The notes below the pieces were generated by a model, which saw only the letters and a program-made list of their open reading frames with translations, had not been told where the DNA came from and did no database searches. Shown here piece by piece: positions 52,288-61,155 of a stretch of 64,000 bases of DNA (positions are counted from its first letter, which is position 1; every line of letters begins with the position of its first letter). The stretch is from Gluconobacter sp. Gdi (lineage in GTDB: Bacteria > Pseudomonadota > Alphaproteobacteria > Acetobacterales > Acetobacteraceae): the NCBI RefSeq assembly GCF_014132155.1, contig NZ_BLJQ01000004.1, positions 124,001 through 188,000 of the forward strand. Reading direction: 5' to 3'. A program made the translations under genes and the position numbers.

Positions 52288-52956
52288 TCAGAAATCCAGA
52301 TTCGCATAATGACCGGGCGGCGTGATGCCACTCATCCGGTCAGTCAGAAGGCCGCGGAAACACGGGCGAGACTTCACCCGAGCATACCAGTCCTTGGCGG
52401 CCGGCGCTTTTGCCCAGTTCACATCCCCAATGAAGTCCAGCGCCGAGAGATGCGCAGCAGCAGCAAAGTCAGCCATCGAAATGGACGGCCCCGCAAGCCA
52501 GGACCGCGTTTCTGCCAGCCAGCCGATATAGTCCAGATGGAAGCGCATGTTGCCGTAACCGGCCCGCAGGGCGTTTCCGTCTGGGTGACCACGGCCATAC
52601 AACCGCTTGTCAACTTTCTCGCCCAACAGGTTGCGGGTCACTTCCTGCCCGAAACGGGTCTCAAACCAGTCCATCAATCGACGGACTTCGACACGTTCGG
52701 CAAGCGTACGGCCAAGCAGGGGTGTATCCGGATAGGCTTCATCCAGATATTCGCAGATGACGCGGGCGCCGGGTACGGCAAGCCCGTTCTCTTCAACAAG
52801 AACCGGAACCTCACCAGCAGGGTTCAGAGCGAGGAATTCCTCGCGCTGTTCCCACACCCGTTCGATCACGAGTTCACAGGGCAGTCTCTTCTCGCCAAGC
52901 ACAAGCCGAACAAGACGGCATTGCGGGGAGAGTGGAAGGTGATGCAGGATACGCAT
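52288..52956 (-). CDS. Glutathione S-transferase family protein (FtsZ-associated-like position)
   Basis: 222 aa. N-terminal thioredoxin-like GST domain: RILHHLPLSPQCRLVRLVLG, ALNPAGEVPVLVEENGLAVP, then RVICEYLDEAYPDTPLLG. C-terminal helical domain with WLAGPSISMADFAAAAHLSA and a terminal PCFRGLLTDRMSGI. The active-site Ser region LSPQCR precedes a usual redox position. In alphaproteobacteria this GST type often lies beside division genes; here it is divergent from minC with a 79-nt gap. Substrate unknown. Confidence 0.88.
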   Translation of the reverse strand: MRILHHLPLSPQCRLVRLVLGEKRLPCELVIERVWEQREEFLALNPAGEVPVLVEENGLAVPGARVICEYLDEAYPDTPLLGRTLAERVEVRRLMDWFETRFGQEVTRNLLGEKVDKRLYGRGHPDGNALRAGYGNMRFHLDYIGWLAETRSWLAGPSISMADFAAAAHLSALDFIGDVNWAKAPAAKDWYARVKSRPCFRGLLTDRMSGITPPGHYANLDF

Positions 52957-53035
52957 TCTTCATGTTCTAAGTCAGCCATTACGCGCTCACAAGAGCCTCC
53001 GTCATTGCTTCCATACAGGGCCAACGAATTTTCCG

Positions 53036-53773
53036 ATGTCAGACACCGCATCCGCTTCTCACGCCTCCTCCCCGATGCGCATCCGTGCCCGCGGCCGCTC
53101 TTTTCTGGCGCTGGTCCTGTCACCGGAGGCTCCCCTGAACCTCTGGCTGGCCGGCCTGGATCAGCAGGTCGTCCGTTCGGGCGGCCTTTTCAGCGGAAAG
53201 CCAGTGATTCTCGACCTCGGACTTCTCTCGGAGGAAACACCGGGCCTGCCAACCCTTCTGGAAGACATCCGCAGCCGTGGGGTGCGGGTTATCAGCATTG
53301 AAGGTGGTGATCGTTCATGGCCAGCTGTCGCAGGGTGGGACTGGCCTGCTTCCTTCGAAGGCGGCCGCCCTTCCGGCGAAGTGGAGCTTCCCGATCAAGG
53401 GGCCGCAGCAGATGCCACAGCCGTCGCGGCGCCCGCAGGCGGTCAAACGCTGATCCTCGACGGTGCCATCCGCTCAGGACAGTGCATCCAGCACATGCAG
53501 GGCGACGTGATCATTATCGGCTCCGTTTCATCAGGAGCCGAGATCGTTGCAGCAGGTTCTATCCACGTTTACGGTTCGTTACGTGGGCGCGCGATTGCCG
53601 GTGTCGGCGGCAAGTCTGAAGCGCGAATTTTTGCGTCCAGAATGGAGGCCGAACTCCTTGCTCTGGATGGCTTTTACGCCGTTACGGAAGACATTGACGC
53701 TGCGATTTTTGGCCAGCCCGCACAGGTCCTTCTGGATGAGGACCGGGTCCGCGTTTTGCCTCTTCCGCGCTGA
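53036..53773 (+). CDS. minC: Septum site-determining protein MinC
   Basis: 245 aa. Inhibits FtsZ assembly away from midcell. N-terminal FtsZ-inhibitory domain (about residues 15-105, RARGRSFLALVLSPEAPLNL), a Pro/Ala linker (about 115-138), and the C-terminal beta-helix that binds MinD: TLILDGAIRSGQCIQHMQGD, VIIIGSVSSGAEIVAAGSIH and VYGSLRGRAIAGVGGKSEAR. The SD is poor. 157 nt separate it from minD, which may have its own promoter. Confidence 0.96.
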   Translation: MSDTASASHASSPMRIRARGRSFLALVLSPEAPLNLWLAGLDQQVVRSGGLFSGKPVILDLGLLSEETPGLPTLLEDIRSRGVRVISIEGGDRSWPAVAGWDWPASFEGGRPSGEVELPDQGAAADATAVAAPAGGQTLILDGAIRSGQCIQHMQGDVIIIGSVSSGAEIVAAGSIHVYGSLRGRAIAGVGGKSEARIFASRMEAELLALDGFYAVTEDIDAAIFGQPAQVLLDEDRVRVLPLPR

Positions 53774-53833
53774 TCCGGAGGCGGGAACTGCAAGAAAGTG
53801 ACCTCATGCCACGAAACAGCCCTTATTCCCGTG

Positions 53834-53864
53834 TTGCCGTAAGGCTTTACTATCCCATAGGATA
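53834..53864 (+). promoter_or_regulatory. Candidate promoter and palindrome upstream of minD
   Basis: TTGCCG (53834-53839), 18-bp spacer, TAGGAT (53858-53863), partly inside the palindrome TATCC-CATA-GGATA (53851-53864). It could start a minDE transcript separate from minC; weak evidence. Confidence 0.3.
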
Positions 53865-53930
53865 AGGCATCAGGCGCGGGTTCCGCACAACGGGCGGCAT
53901 TACGTCACAGAAGCAGTTTTTGGAGTATTC

Positions 53931-54749
53931 ATGGCCAAGGTTCTGGTTGTCACCTCAGGCAAAGGTGGCGTCGGCAAGACGACATCGACCGCCGCTCTCG
54001 GCGCCGCACTCGCGCAGAGCGGCCAGAACGTCGTTGTGGTGGATTTTGACGTTGGCCTGCGTAACCTTGATCTGGTGATGGGTGCAGAACGTCGCGTTGT
54101 GTTTGACCTCATCAACGTGGTGCAGGGCGACGCAAGACTGTCCCAGGCTCTGATCCGCGATAAGCGCTGCGAAACCCTGTCCATTCTTCCGGCCTCCCAG
54201 ACGCGCGACAAAGACGCGCTGACGTCAGAAGGCGTAGCCCGCGTCATGGAAGAACTTCGCGAGAAGTTTGACTGGGTTATCTGTGACAGCCCGGCCGGCA
54301 TTGAACGCGGTGCGCAACTCGCCATGTACCATGCTGACGCTGCGGTCATCGTGACGAACCCTGAAGTCAGCTCCGTACGTGACTCAGACCGCATTATCGG
54401 CTTGCTGGATAGCAAAACCGAAAAGGCCGAACGCGGCGAGAAGATTGAAAAGCACCTTCTCATCACGCGTTATGACCCGATCCGCGCTGCCCGCAAGGAA
54501 ATGCTGAGCGTTGAAGACGTTCTGGAAATCCTGTCCATCCCGCTGGTTGGTATTGTTCCGGAAAGCGATGATGTTCTGAAGGCGTCCAACGTTGGCGCTC
54601 CTGTCACCCTATCCTCTCCGGAAAGCCTCCCGGCGCGCGCCTATTTCGAAGCCGCACGTCGTCTGGCTGGTGAGAAGATTGAAGTTTCAGTCCCGGTCGA
54701 GAAGCGTGGCTTCTTTGACTGGCTCCTTGGCAAGAAGGGTGCGGCATGA
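53931..54749 (+). CDS. minD: Septum site-determining ATPase MinD
   Basis: 272 aa. Membrane-cycling ATPase that recruits MinC. Deviant Walker [10 protein letters not shown] with signature lysines (about residues 10-18), [20 protein letters not shown], switch [17 protein letters not shown], and the C-terminal amphipathic membrane-targeting helix [19 protein letters not shown] lies just upstream. TGA overlaps the minE ATG (ATGA). Confidence 0.97.
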   Translation: MAKVLVVTSGKGGVGKTTSTAALGAALAQSGQNVVVVDFDVGLRNLDLVMGAERRVVFDLINVVQGDARLSQALIRDKRCETLSILPASQTRDKDALTSEGVARVMEELREKFDWVICDSPAGIERGAQLAMYHADAAVIVTNPEVSSVRDSDRIIGLLDSKTEKAERGEKIEKHLLITRYDPIRAARKEMLSVEDVLEILSIPLVGIVPESDDVLKASNVGAPVTLSSPESLPARAYFEAARRLAGEKIEVSVPVEKRGFFDWLLGKKGAA

Positions 54750-55030
54750 GCTTCCTCGCAAACCTCTTCGCAAAACGTCAGCAGACGTCCAGTAGCGCTG
54801 TCGCACGGGATCGCCTCCAGATTCTTCTCGCCCACGAACGTGGCGCAGGTGAAGAAGGCGAGTCAGACCTAATCAAGCAGCTTCACAAAGAAATCATGGA
54901 AGTCATCGCACGCCACGTCGCCGTCGATCAGGACAAGGTCAAGATCAAGCTTGACCGCGGCAGCGGCTGTTCGATGCTCGAAATTGATGTCGAAGTTCCT
55001 CAGGAACTCAACAAAAAACGAGCATCCTGA
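54746..55030 (+). CDS. minE: Cell division topological specificity factor MinE
   Basis: 94 aa. Stimulates MinD ATPase and drives Min oscillation. Membrane-binding N-terminus [18 protein letters not shown], then the anti-MinCD helix [13 protein letters not shown] and the dimer domain [20 protein letters not shown] with LEIDVEVP. Typical length. Coupled to minD by a 4-nt overlap and followed by a strong terminator. Confidence 0.97.
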   Translation: MSFLANLFAKRQQTSSSAVARDRLQILLAHERGAGEEGESDLIKQLHKEIMEVIARHVAVDQDKVKIKLDRGSGCSMLEIDVEVPQELNKKRAS

Positions 55031-55039
55031 TTTAAAGCC

Positions 55040-55069
55040 GGGCCGATCATTTTGGCTCGGCCCTTTTTT
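55040..55069 (+). terminator. Intrinsic terminator of minCDE
   Basis: GGGCCGA (55040-55046) / TCGGCCC (55057-55063), 10-nt loop, six T immediately after. Confidence 0.92.
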
Positions 55070-55112
55070 CTCCTAGCGGCGTTCAGGCCGCGTCAAAGAC
55101 GGAATACGCGCC

Positions 55113-55475
55113 ATGAGCGGCTTTTTCGGTAACATCGTGAATCAGGCAATGGGCGCTCTCGGCGGCCAACTCGGCGATAAGCTGGGCGGTAGCTTTGGGG
55201 ACATGCTCAAAGGCGAAGGCCTGAACATGCTCATCGCACAGGCCAAGAGCGCAGGCCTTGATGAAAAGATCCATTCCTGGATTGGCAATGGCGAGAACCT
55301 GCCCATCACCACGGATGAACTCCGCAATCTGCTGACGAACGAGCAGATCCAGATGATTGTCTCAAAGACAGGTCTTCCGGCAGCAACCATTCTTCCGGCT
55401 ATTGCCCAGTTGCTTCCTGCCGCAGTGGACAAGCACACAACAGAAGACCAACTGCCACCGCAGCAGACAGCCTGA
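55113..55475 (+). CDS. YidB-like (DUF937) protein
   Basis: 120 aa. N-terminal Gly-rich repeats FFGNIVNQAMGALGGQLGDK then LGGSFGDMLKGEG, followed by the YidB block AQAKSAGLDEKIHSWIGNGE with NLPITTDELRNLL and LPAATILPAIAQLLPAAVD. YidB/DUF937 proteins are small, probably cytosolic, of unknown function. It begins 44 nt after the minE terminator, so it is probably independent. No membrane segment. A terminator follows. Confidence 0.85.
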   Translation: MSGFFGNIVNQAMGALGGQLGDKLGGSFGDMLKGEGLNMLIAQAKSAGLDEKIHSWIGNGENLPITTDELRNLLTNEQIQMIVSKTGLPAATILPAIAQLLPAAVDKHTTEDQLPPQQTA

Positions 55476-55494
55476 AGGCCTCAAGCCCGAAAAA

Positions 55495-55529
55495 GCCCTC
55501 GATCCAGTCCTCTGGTCGAGGGCTTTTTT
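55495..55529. terminator. Bidirectional terminator between yidB-like and MRJP genes
   Basis: GCCCTCGA (55495-55502) / TCGAGGGC (55516-55523), 13-nt loop, six T on plus and a run of A before the stem that gives a T-tract on minus. It serves both convergent genes. Confidence 0.92.
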
Positions 55530-55534
55530 CGTTT

Positions 55535-56752
55535 TTAATCCCCCGGTGTCCCGGCTTTGGCGGGCGCCCCCTCGGGCAGGGCATTGTAGGCTTCCGGCTC
55601 TTCAATCGGGAACCTGACCAGCAGATAGGGCGGAACGCGCCGGTCTTTGCCTTCATTGAAAGACGCCAGCCGGTTCCACTGACCAAACGTGCAGTACACA
55701 TAATTGTCGGATGCAAAAATGCCATCCGGCGAAAGAGCGCGCGGGTCCCGGAGCATCATCTTGAAACTGCCATCCGGATCACGTCGCAAGATACAGTCGT
55801 GCTCGTAGTTGGTCGTGTAAAGGCGATCATGCCGGTCGAAGTCGAGGCCATCAGCCACCCCTTTCTCACCTTCATCCCTGATTGCTGGCTCAAGCTTTGC
55901 ATCATCCGAAGAGACATCTGCGAGCAGAGCAACAGGCAAGCTATAAAGACGGCGACTTGTCAGAGGCGAGAAGTACAGACGCTGCTCGTCCTTTGTGATG
56001 GCGATACCATCCACACCACCTGAAACAAGCTGAGGCTTGCCGGGAATGTATCGGCGGGGCTCGCCCTCCACGATTGCCAGAAAGCCCTGTTCCGCCAGAA
56101 TGGCCTTGCTTTGCGTCAGGACACGACGCGCCTGCCCCGTCGCGACATCCACCACCACAAGTCCCGGCTTCGTCCCGAATGAAGAATCCGTCACGAACAC
56201 TGTGCCTTGCGCTCCATGAGACAAGGACACACGCAGATCATTCATATGACTGTCCGGCAAAAGTGCCGGCGCTTTCAGGATAATCCTGTGAACAATCGTG
56301 CTGGTCTGTGGATCGATACAAATGATCTTGGCGGCACCAAGCGCTAGCGGGTGACCGGCTCTTTTGCCATCATCGATTGCCCAGATCCGGCCCTTTGCAT
56401 CCAGCGTCATGCCATGAACGGACACAAGGCAATCCGCGGCCGAGCGGCTGCTGGGCATACTTTCCTCGACCGAAGGATAAGGAACCACCCTTCCCTTCAC
56501 AAGCTCACCCAGTGTCGCCCCCTTATGGTCAACCGCATGCCGTGGAAAACCAACGAATATGCGACCATCTGGCAGAACCACGACGCCCGAAGGCCCTGGT
56601 CCATCAAACTGGGCCACCACTTCGAATACACCGGAAGGGCCTGTTCCCCGGTCTTCATTTCCATCAGCCCAAGCTGATTGGGGCACGAGAGAGGATGCAG
56701 CGAGAGAGGCGGGCGCGACAGAAGCCGCGCGCAGAAAATGACGACGCTTCAC
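55535..56752 (-). CDS. Tat-exported MRJP/yellow-family protein
   Basis: 405 aa. Twin-arginine leader MKRRHFLRAA with hydrophobic stretch and likely cleavage after AWA (residue 29). The mature part is a beta-propeller of the major royal jelly/yellow family: VLPDGRIFVGFPRHAVDHKG, VHGMTLDAKGRIWAIDDGK, HMNDLRVSL, GVDGIAITKDEQRLYFSPLT and DGLDFDRHDRLYTTNYEHD. Bacterial members resemble gluconolactonase or L-dopachrome-tautomerase-like proteins; activity is not assigned. Tat export implies folding in the cytoplasm. Divergent from a TonB receptor. Confidence 0.85.
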   Translation of the reverse strand: MKRRHFLRAASVAPASLAASSLVPQSAWADGNEDRGTGPSGVFEVVAQFDGPGPSGVVVLPDGRIFVGFPRHAVDHKGATLGELVKGRVVPYPSVEESMPSSRSAADCLVSVHGMTLDAKGRIWAIDDGKRAGHPLALGAAKIICIDPQTSTIVHRIILKAPALLPDSHMNDLRVSLSHGAQGTVFVTDSSFGTKPGLVVVDVATGQARRVLTQSKAILAEQGFLAIVEGEPRRYIPGKPQLVSGGVDGIAITKDEQRLYFSPLTSRRLYSLPVALLADVSSDDAKLEPAIRDEGEKGVADGLDFDRHDRLYTTNYEHDCILRRDPDGSFKMMLRDPRALSPDGIFASDNYVYCTFGQWNRLASFNEGKDRRVPPYLLVRFPIEEPEAYNALPEGAPAKAGTPGD

Positions 56753-56858
56753 TGTTCAAGCTCCAAGTGGTCAGTCAAACAGCAACGCCCCAACTGAGGG
56801 AATGAAGCAACACCAGGACACAATTTTCGGGAATGTTATCAAACTGTAAGAAATTACG

Positions 56859-56887
56859 TTGACCAAAACGATACACGACACCAGATT
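56859..56887 (+). promoter_or_regulatory. Candidate promoter of the TonB receptor gene
   Basis: TTGACC (56859-56864), 17-bp spacer, CAGATT (56882-56887). It ends 38 nt before the GTG. The -10 is a weak match; the 173-nt divergent gap must also hold the MRJP promoter. Confidence 0.35.
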
Positions 56888-56925
56888 GTCGAATTCTCCA
56901 TACACTCTCGTGAGATCGTTAAATC

Positions 56926-59406
56926 GTGGCTGTACGCTTTTCTTCCCGACATCTGGGCCTCCTTGGTACCACACTTCTTGGCTCCTCTCTCATGATGCCG
57001 GTTGCAGGACTATGCGCAGCCGTCCCGACAACGGATAACGATCACAAGAAGACCAAGAGCCAAGCAGTCCGCAATGCTTCCCCCGCACACGCCAAAGACG
57101 TCTCCGGCGGCACTGAAGCTGTAATTGTCACGGGAACGCGTGAGTTCGGCAAAAAAGCACGGGATTCCATTTCCCCGATCGACGTCGTCTCGAATCGTCA
57201 GATCACGTCCACAGGTCAGCCGACGCTTCGCGACGCCCTCTCCCTGTTGCTACCGTCCCTGACAGTCCCGACAGCAGGTTTCGACGCTGGCGCCCTGACG
57301 GACACGATTGCCCTGCGCGGTCTGAACCCTAACGAAACCCTTGTGCTCGTAGATGGAAAGCGCCGTCATACGACAGCCAACATTTATGCCGATCCGGGAC
57401 CGTCTCAGGGCGCAACCCCGGTTGATATCGACATGCTGCCCATGTCCATGATCGACCACATCGAAGTTCTGCGTGACGGCGCATCAGCCCAGTACGGCTC
57501 CGACGCGATCGCTGGCGTGGTGAACATCATCACCAAGAAGCAGGACCACGGCCTGAGCATGCGCTCTAACACGGGGATCACCAGTGAAGGTGACGGCTTC
57601 CAGCAGGGCGTATATCTGGATGGCGGCTTCAATCTGAATAACCGCGGCTATGTGCATATCGGCGGCGATTTCGTGCATCAGGACCACGCGTTCCGGTCCG
57701 GTAAAGACAATCGTACCAACCAGTATACCAACCAGGTGCTGAGCCAGCCCGAACAGACACGTGAGAGCGTCGCCATCACTGCAGGTTACGACATCACCGA
57801 GACTGTTCAGGCCTATGCCAGTGCCACCTATGCCCATCGGCATGCGGAATCCTACCAGAACTATCGCCTGCCCTCGACCCTGAGCGCCTATCCCGGATAC
57901 GCCGCAAAATACCCGTATGGCTATTCGCCGATCCTGGGACTGGAAGAGAACGATTACGAACTGACGGCTGGTTTCAAAGGTATGCTGGCTGGCTGGCACT
58001 GGGATCTTTCCACAGTGTATGGCCGTGACTTCGATCGCTTTGATGCTCTCAGCACGATTAACAGCGCCGTTTACAAAGCAGACGGACGGACGCCTACGAA
58101 CTTTTACAATGCGCAGGGATATAACAACTCTCAGTGGACGAGCAGTTTCGATCTGTCCCGGAAGTTCAACTTCTCTTTCTGGCCTCATAGCATCAACGTC
58201 GCCGGTGGCGCAGCGTATCGCTATGAATCCTATTCCATGGGCACCGGCTCCGCAGACAGCATTGCGGGCACAGGCGCTGACGGCATTCCCGGGACGACAA
58301 CTTACAACGCCGGCAATTGGTCCCGTGATGTCGCGTCTGGATACGTCGATATCTCTACCCACTTGATGAAGAACTGGCAGGTCGATCTGGCGGGCCGCGT
58401 CGAGCACTATACAGATGTTGGAAACGCCAAAACCGGCAAAGTCTCCACACGCTACGACTTCAGCCCGCGATTTGCTGTTCGCGGAACATTCAGCAGTGGC
58501 TTCCATGCCCCGACACTGGCCCAGCAGCATTACTCCGCGCTTGCCGTTTCCCCAACAGCAGCGCGCGGCCTGATTGCAGCCAACTCCACCGGCGCGTTGG
58601 CTAACGGCGCTTCACAGATGAAGCCGGAGCAGGCCACAAGCGTCGAAGGCGGCATCATTGTTGAGCCGATCCGTAAGCTTCACGTCACGGTCGACGCCTA
58701 TCAAATTGATCTGCGTGATCGTATCCAGCCAGGCGGAACGATCTACGGTTCACAGGCGTATAAGGCCCTCTACGCAAACGGCTTCCCACTGCCGTCAGGC
58801 TCCGAAAACTGGGGTGCTGGCCAGTTGTCAGCTTACTGGTTCGCGAACGTCGCCACGACCCGCACACAGGGTCTGGACATCAATGCAACTTACCCAAGCG
58901 AGTTCGGCCGCTTCGGTCATGTGGACTGGGACGTTGCCATCAACCTGAACCGGACGCGCCTGCGTCACCAGGGTACAACCACCAGCGGTGCAGACCTGCT
59001 GACCATCCCCACTCTCGCCTATCTGACGACAGCCTATCCACGCTCCAAGATTATCTTTGGCGGTCGCTGGCACTCGCCCAACAACACATGGGCCGTCGCC
59101 ATTCATGAAATCCGCTACGGCCAGACGACATCAAACCTGACCTATTACACTGGCCCGAACGCGTTCTCGACAACGAACTATCGTGAGTTCCAGAATGCAC
59201 CTAAATGGACCACCAATGCGTCTGTAACCTACAACATCAACACCCGCTGGAGTGCGACGATTGGCGGCAACAACATCTTTGCTGCGTACCCCTCCGTCGT
59301 GCCAAAGGAAAACCGCTATCTTGGTGCGCCCAAGTATTACATGAGCACCAACCAGCTCGGTATTGCTGGCGGATATTATTATCTGGATGTGTCTGCGCGC
59401 TTCTAA
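56926..59406 (+). CDS. TonB-dependent outer-membrane receptor
   Basis: 826 aa, GTG start. Signal peptide about residues 1-31 (GTTLLGSSLMMPVAGLCA). TonB-box-like TEAVIVTGTREFGK near residue 65; plug domain with LRGLNPNETLVLVDGKRRHT and the classic YGSDAIAGVVNIITKK; 22-strand barrel to the terminal YYLDVSARF. No STN signalling domain and no adjacent anti-sigma pair, so it is a plain transporter. Substrate (siderophore, vitamin or saccharide) is not readable; no uptake ABC genes lie beside it. Confidence 0.93.
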   Translation: MAVRFSSRHLGLLGTTLLGSSLMMPVAGLCAAVPTTDNDHKKTKSQAVRNASPAHAKDVSGGTEAVIVTGTREFGKKARDSISPIDVVSNRQITSTGQPTLRDALSLLLPSLTVPTAGFDAGALTDTIALRGLNPNETLVLVDGKRRHTTANIYADPGPSQGATPVDIDMLPMSMIDHIEVLRDGASAQYGSDAIAGVVNIITKKQDHGLSMRSNTGITSEGDGFQQGVYLDGGFNLNNRGYVHIGGDFVHQDHAFRSGKDNRTNQYTNQVLSQPEQTRESVAITAGYDITETVQAYASATYAHRHAESYQNYRLPSTLSAYPGYAAKYPYGYSPILGLEENDYELTAGFKGMLAGWHWDLSTVYGRDFDRFDALSTINSAVYKADGRTPTNFYNAQGYNNSQWTSSFDLSRKFNFSFWPHSINVAGGAAYRYESYSMGTGSADSIAGTGADGIPGTTTYNAGNWSRDVASGYVDISTHLMKNWQVDLAGRVEHYTDVGNAKTGKVSTRYDFSPRFAVRGTFSSGFHAPTLAQQHYSALAVSPTAARGLIAANSTGALANGASQMKPEQATSVEGGIIVEPIRKLHVTVDAYQIDLRDRIQPGGTIYGSQAYKALYANGFPLPSGSENWGAGQLSAYWFANVATTRTQGLDINATYPSEFGRFGHVDWDVAINLNRTRLRHQGTTTSGADLLTIPTLAYLTTAYPRSKIIFGGRWHSPNNTWAVAIHEIRYGQTTSNLTYYTGPNAFSTTNYREFQNAPKWTTNASVTYNINTRWSATIGGNNIFAAYPSVVPKENRYLGAPKYYMSTNQLGIAGGYYYLDVSARF

Positions 59407-59416
59407 GCCAGAACGC

Positions 59417-59445
59417 AAAACGGCGGAGCTCAACTCCGCCGTTTT
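59417..59445. terminator. Terminator between the TonB receptor and holA
   Basis: AAAACGGCGGAG (59417-59428) / CTCCGCCGTTTT (59434-59445), CTCAA loop. Symmetric; it serves the convergent plus-strand receptor and minus-strand holA. Confidence 0.85.
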
Positions 59446-59495
59446 CCATAACCACAACACTGACAACCCATCCACTTAATGCAGACGCTGGAAAC

Positions 59496-60497
59496 TCAGA
59501 CTTTCCAGATGCCACACAGCGCCGAGATATGACGTCGGCAAAGCGCCAGATCAGGTGCCCCGCTGTGCTTGCAGGCCAGTTCAAAAGTCTGCGTTTCGCG
59601 TGCCGCCCGGCTCAACGCAGCCAGAGACCAACGATCAAGAGCCTGATTAAAGGCGGCTGTCCGTTTAAAAAACACCGGGGGTTTGAGCGCTTTCATGGCT
59701 TCTGCGCGGCCTTGGCCAGCCTTCACTGCAAGTGCCACTTTCTGAAGCCGCGTCAGCACGCTTAATACCGCACGCGCGACAGCTACGGGATTAGCCCCAT
59801 CGGCCAAAGCGCGCTCCAGGGCCTGATCTGCTTCTGCCCGATGGCCGGACAATGCAGCAAATACTGCATCCTCCAAAGAGCTTCCCCCTGCATCGCCTAC
59901 GCAGTCCTGAACAGCATCCAGATCAAGCCGTCCATTCGGGCCCGCATAGAGCACAAGCTTCTCGATTTCTCCACGAACGCCGCTTCGATCTGCACCAAGC
60001 CGCCCCATCAGCCAGGTCAACGCATCCCGATCGATAGAAACTCCAGCCTGAGACAGTGCATCTGTGACCGTCTGGGATAATGCCCGCCCTTCCTCGGGAT
60101 AGCAGGCAATAGATGCCACGTCCTTCCGGCGCTCGGCGAATGCACGCAAGGTGGATCTTGAAGAAAGGCCGGGCGCCTCAATAACGATCAGCGTGTCCGT
60201 CGAAACTTCCAGAGCACGCGTCAGCATGGGCGTCAGAGCATCCGTGCCGCTCCGAACCCACACGACACGCCGACCACCGATCAACGAAAGAGCAGTGCCC
60301 TCTTCCTCAAGACGATCATGCGTCTCGCGATCGAGTTGGGAGACGCGAAATGGATCGTCCAGCGTCTCTGCAACGAGCCGAACGGCCTGAGCCGCTCTTT
60401 CCCGTATTAGCCCCGTGTCTTCGCCATGAAGAAGAATGGCGCGCCACGTTCCGGCATCGGATAAGGCGCGGCCAATATTACGGGCCTCAATTTTCAT
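59496..60497 (-). CDS. holA: DNA polymerase III subunit delta
   Basis: 333 aa. Clamp-loader subunit that opens the beta sliding clamp. AILLHGEDTGLIRERAAQAV at the N-terminus, DALTPMLTRALEVSTDTLIV then IEAPGLSSRSTLRAFAE, and the C-terminal collar region with KRTAAFNQALDRWSL and ETQTFELACKHSGAPDLAL are typical. ATG shares one base with the lptE TAA (TAATG). Confidence 0.93.
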   Translation of the reverse strand: MKIEARNIGRALSDAGTWRAILLHGEDTGLIRERAAQAVRLVAETLDDPFRVSQLDRETHDRLEEEGTALSLIGGRRVVWVRSGTDALTPMLTRALEVSTDTLIVIEAPGLSSRSTLRAFAERRKDVASIACYPEEGRALSQTVTDALSQAGVSIDRDALTWLMGRLGADRSGVRGEIEKLVLYAGPNGRLDLDAVQDCVGDAGGSSLEDAVFAALSGHRAEADQALERALADGANPVAVARAVLSVLTRLQKVALAVKAGQGRAEAMKALKPPVFFKRTAAFNQALDRWSLAALSRAARETQTFELACKHSGAPDLALCRRHISALCGIWKV

Positions 60498-61153
60498 TAA
60501 TTGCTTGTGGTGCCCTGAGAGAGACGTCCTGTCGCAGAGGCTGGGAAGCCATCCACGCCAACACGATCCGTCGCCGATCCATTATCAGACGGCATGCTAT
60601 CCGTATTGATATACCGCGGCATATCAACAGGTGCCGCATTAGACGGCATATTATGAGAGCGGAACCAGACAGCAAGCTGCTGCGTAAGGCTCTGAGCCAG
60701 GGTGTCCGCAACGCGCCCCTTGGTCGTTTCGTCATTCAGCGTCTGAGCAAAATACTGTTCGAAACTGGCGTTGTAACCGTCCAGTGTCGTTGCATCTCCC
60801 TGCGTGATTAACTGGGGAGACTGCTCCACTGTGAACAACTGCCAGTGCGCGGAACCGGAAACGCGGATACGGCCAGCCGTGTTGTCCTGGTGAATATCAA
60901 TGGCTTCACTGTTCGCGCCCGAGTTGACCCGCAGCGTATAACGCTGAGGATTTTCCGGACCGGCGCCTGCAAGATTTTTTTGCAGGGCCAGCCGCAGTTC
61001 CTGACCATATCTTCCCGGAATATTCGCGACGTAAACCTGTGCGAGTTCAGCCGAAATATCGGTTTTCGTGTCCATCTTGCCGTAGAGGGGGGTGAAACCA
61101 CACCCTCCCAACAGAAGGAACGCAGAGAGAGTCAGGGAACTGCGATGTTTCAC
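60497..61153 (-). CDS. lptE: LPS-assembly lipoprotein LptE
   Basis: 218 aa, GTG start. Plugs LptD for lipopolysaccharide insertion into the outer membrane. Lipobox LGGC (Cys18) then GFTPLYGK, YVANIPGRYGQELRLALQKN, the ITQGDATTLDGYNASFEQYF-like central strand and TLAQSLTQQLAVWFRS. About 45 polar C-terminal residues extend beyond the fold, as in some alphaproteobacteria. Two bases after leuS; the leuS-lptE-holA order is conserved. Confidence 0.9.
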   Translation of the reverse strand: MKHRSSLTLSAFLLLGGCGFTPLYGKMDTKTDISAELAQVYVANIPGRYGQELRLALQKNLAGAGPENPQRYTLRVNSGANSEAIDIHQDNTAGRIRVSGSAHWQLFTVEQSPQLITQGDATTLDGYNASFEQYFAQTLNDETTKGRVADTLAQSLTQQLAVWFRSHNMPSNAAPVDMPRYINTDSMPSDNGSATDRVGVDGFPASATGRLSQGTTSN

Positions 61154-61155
61154 GA

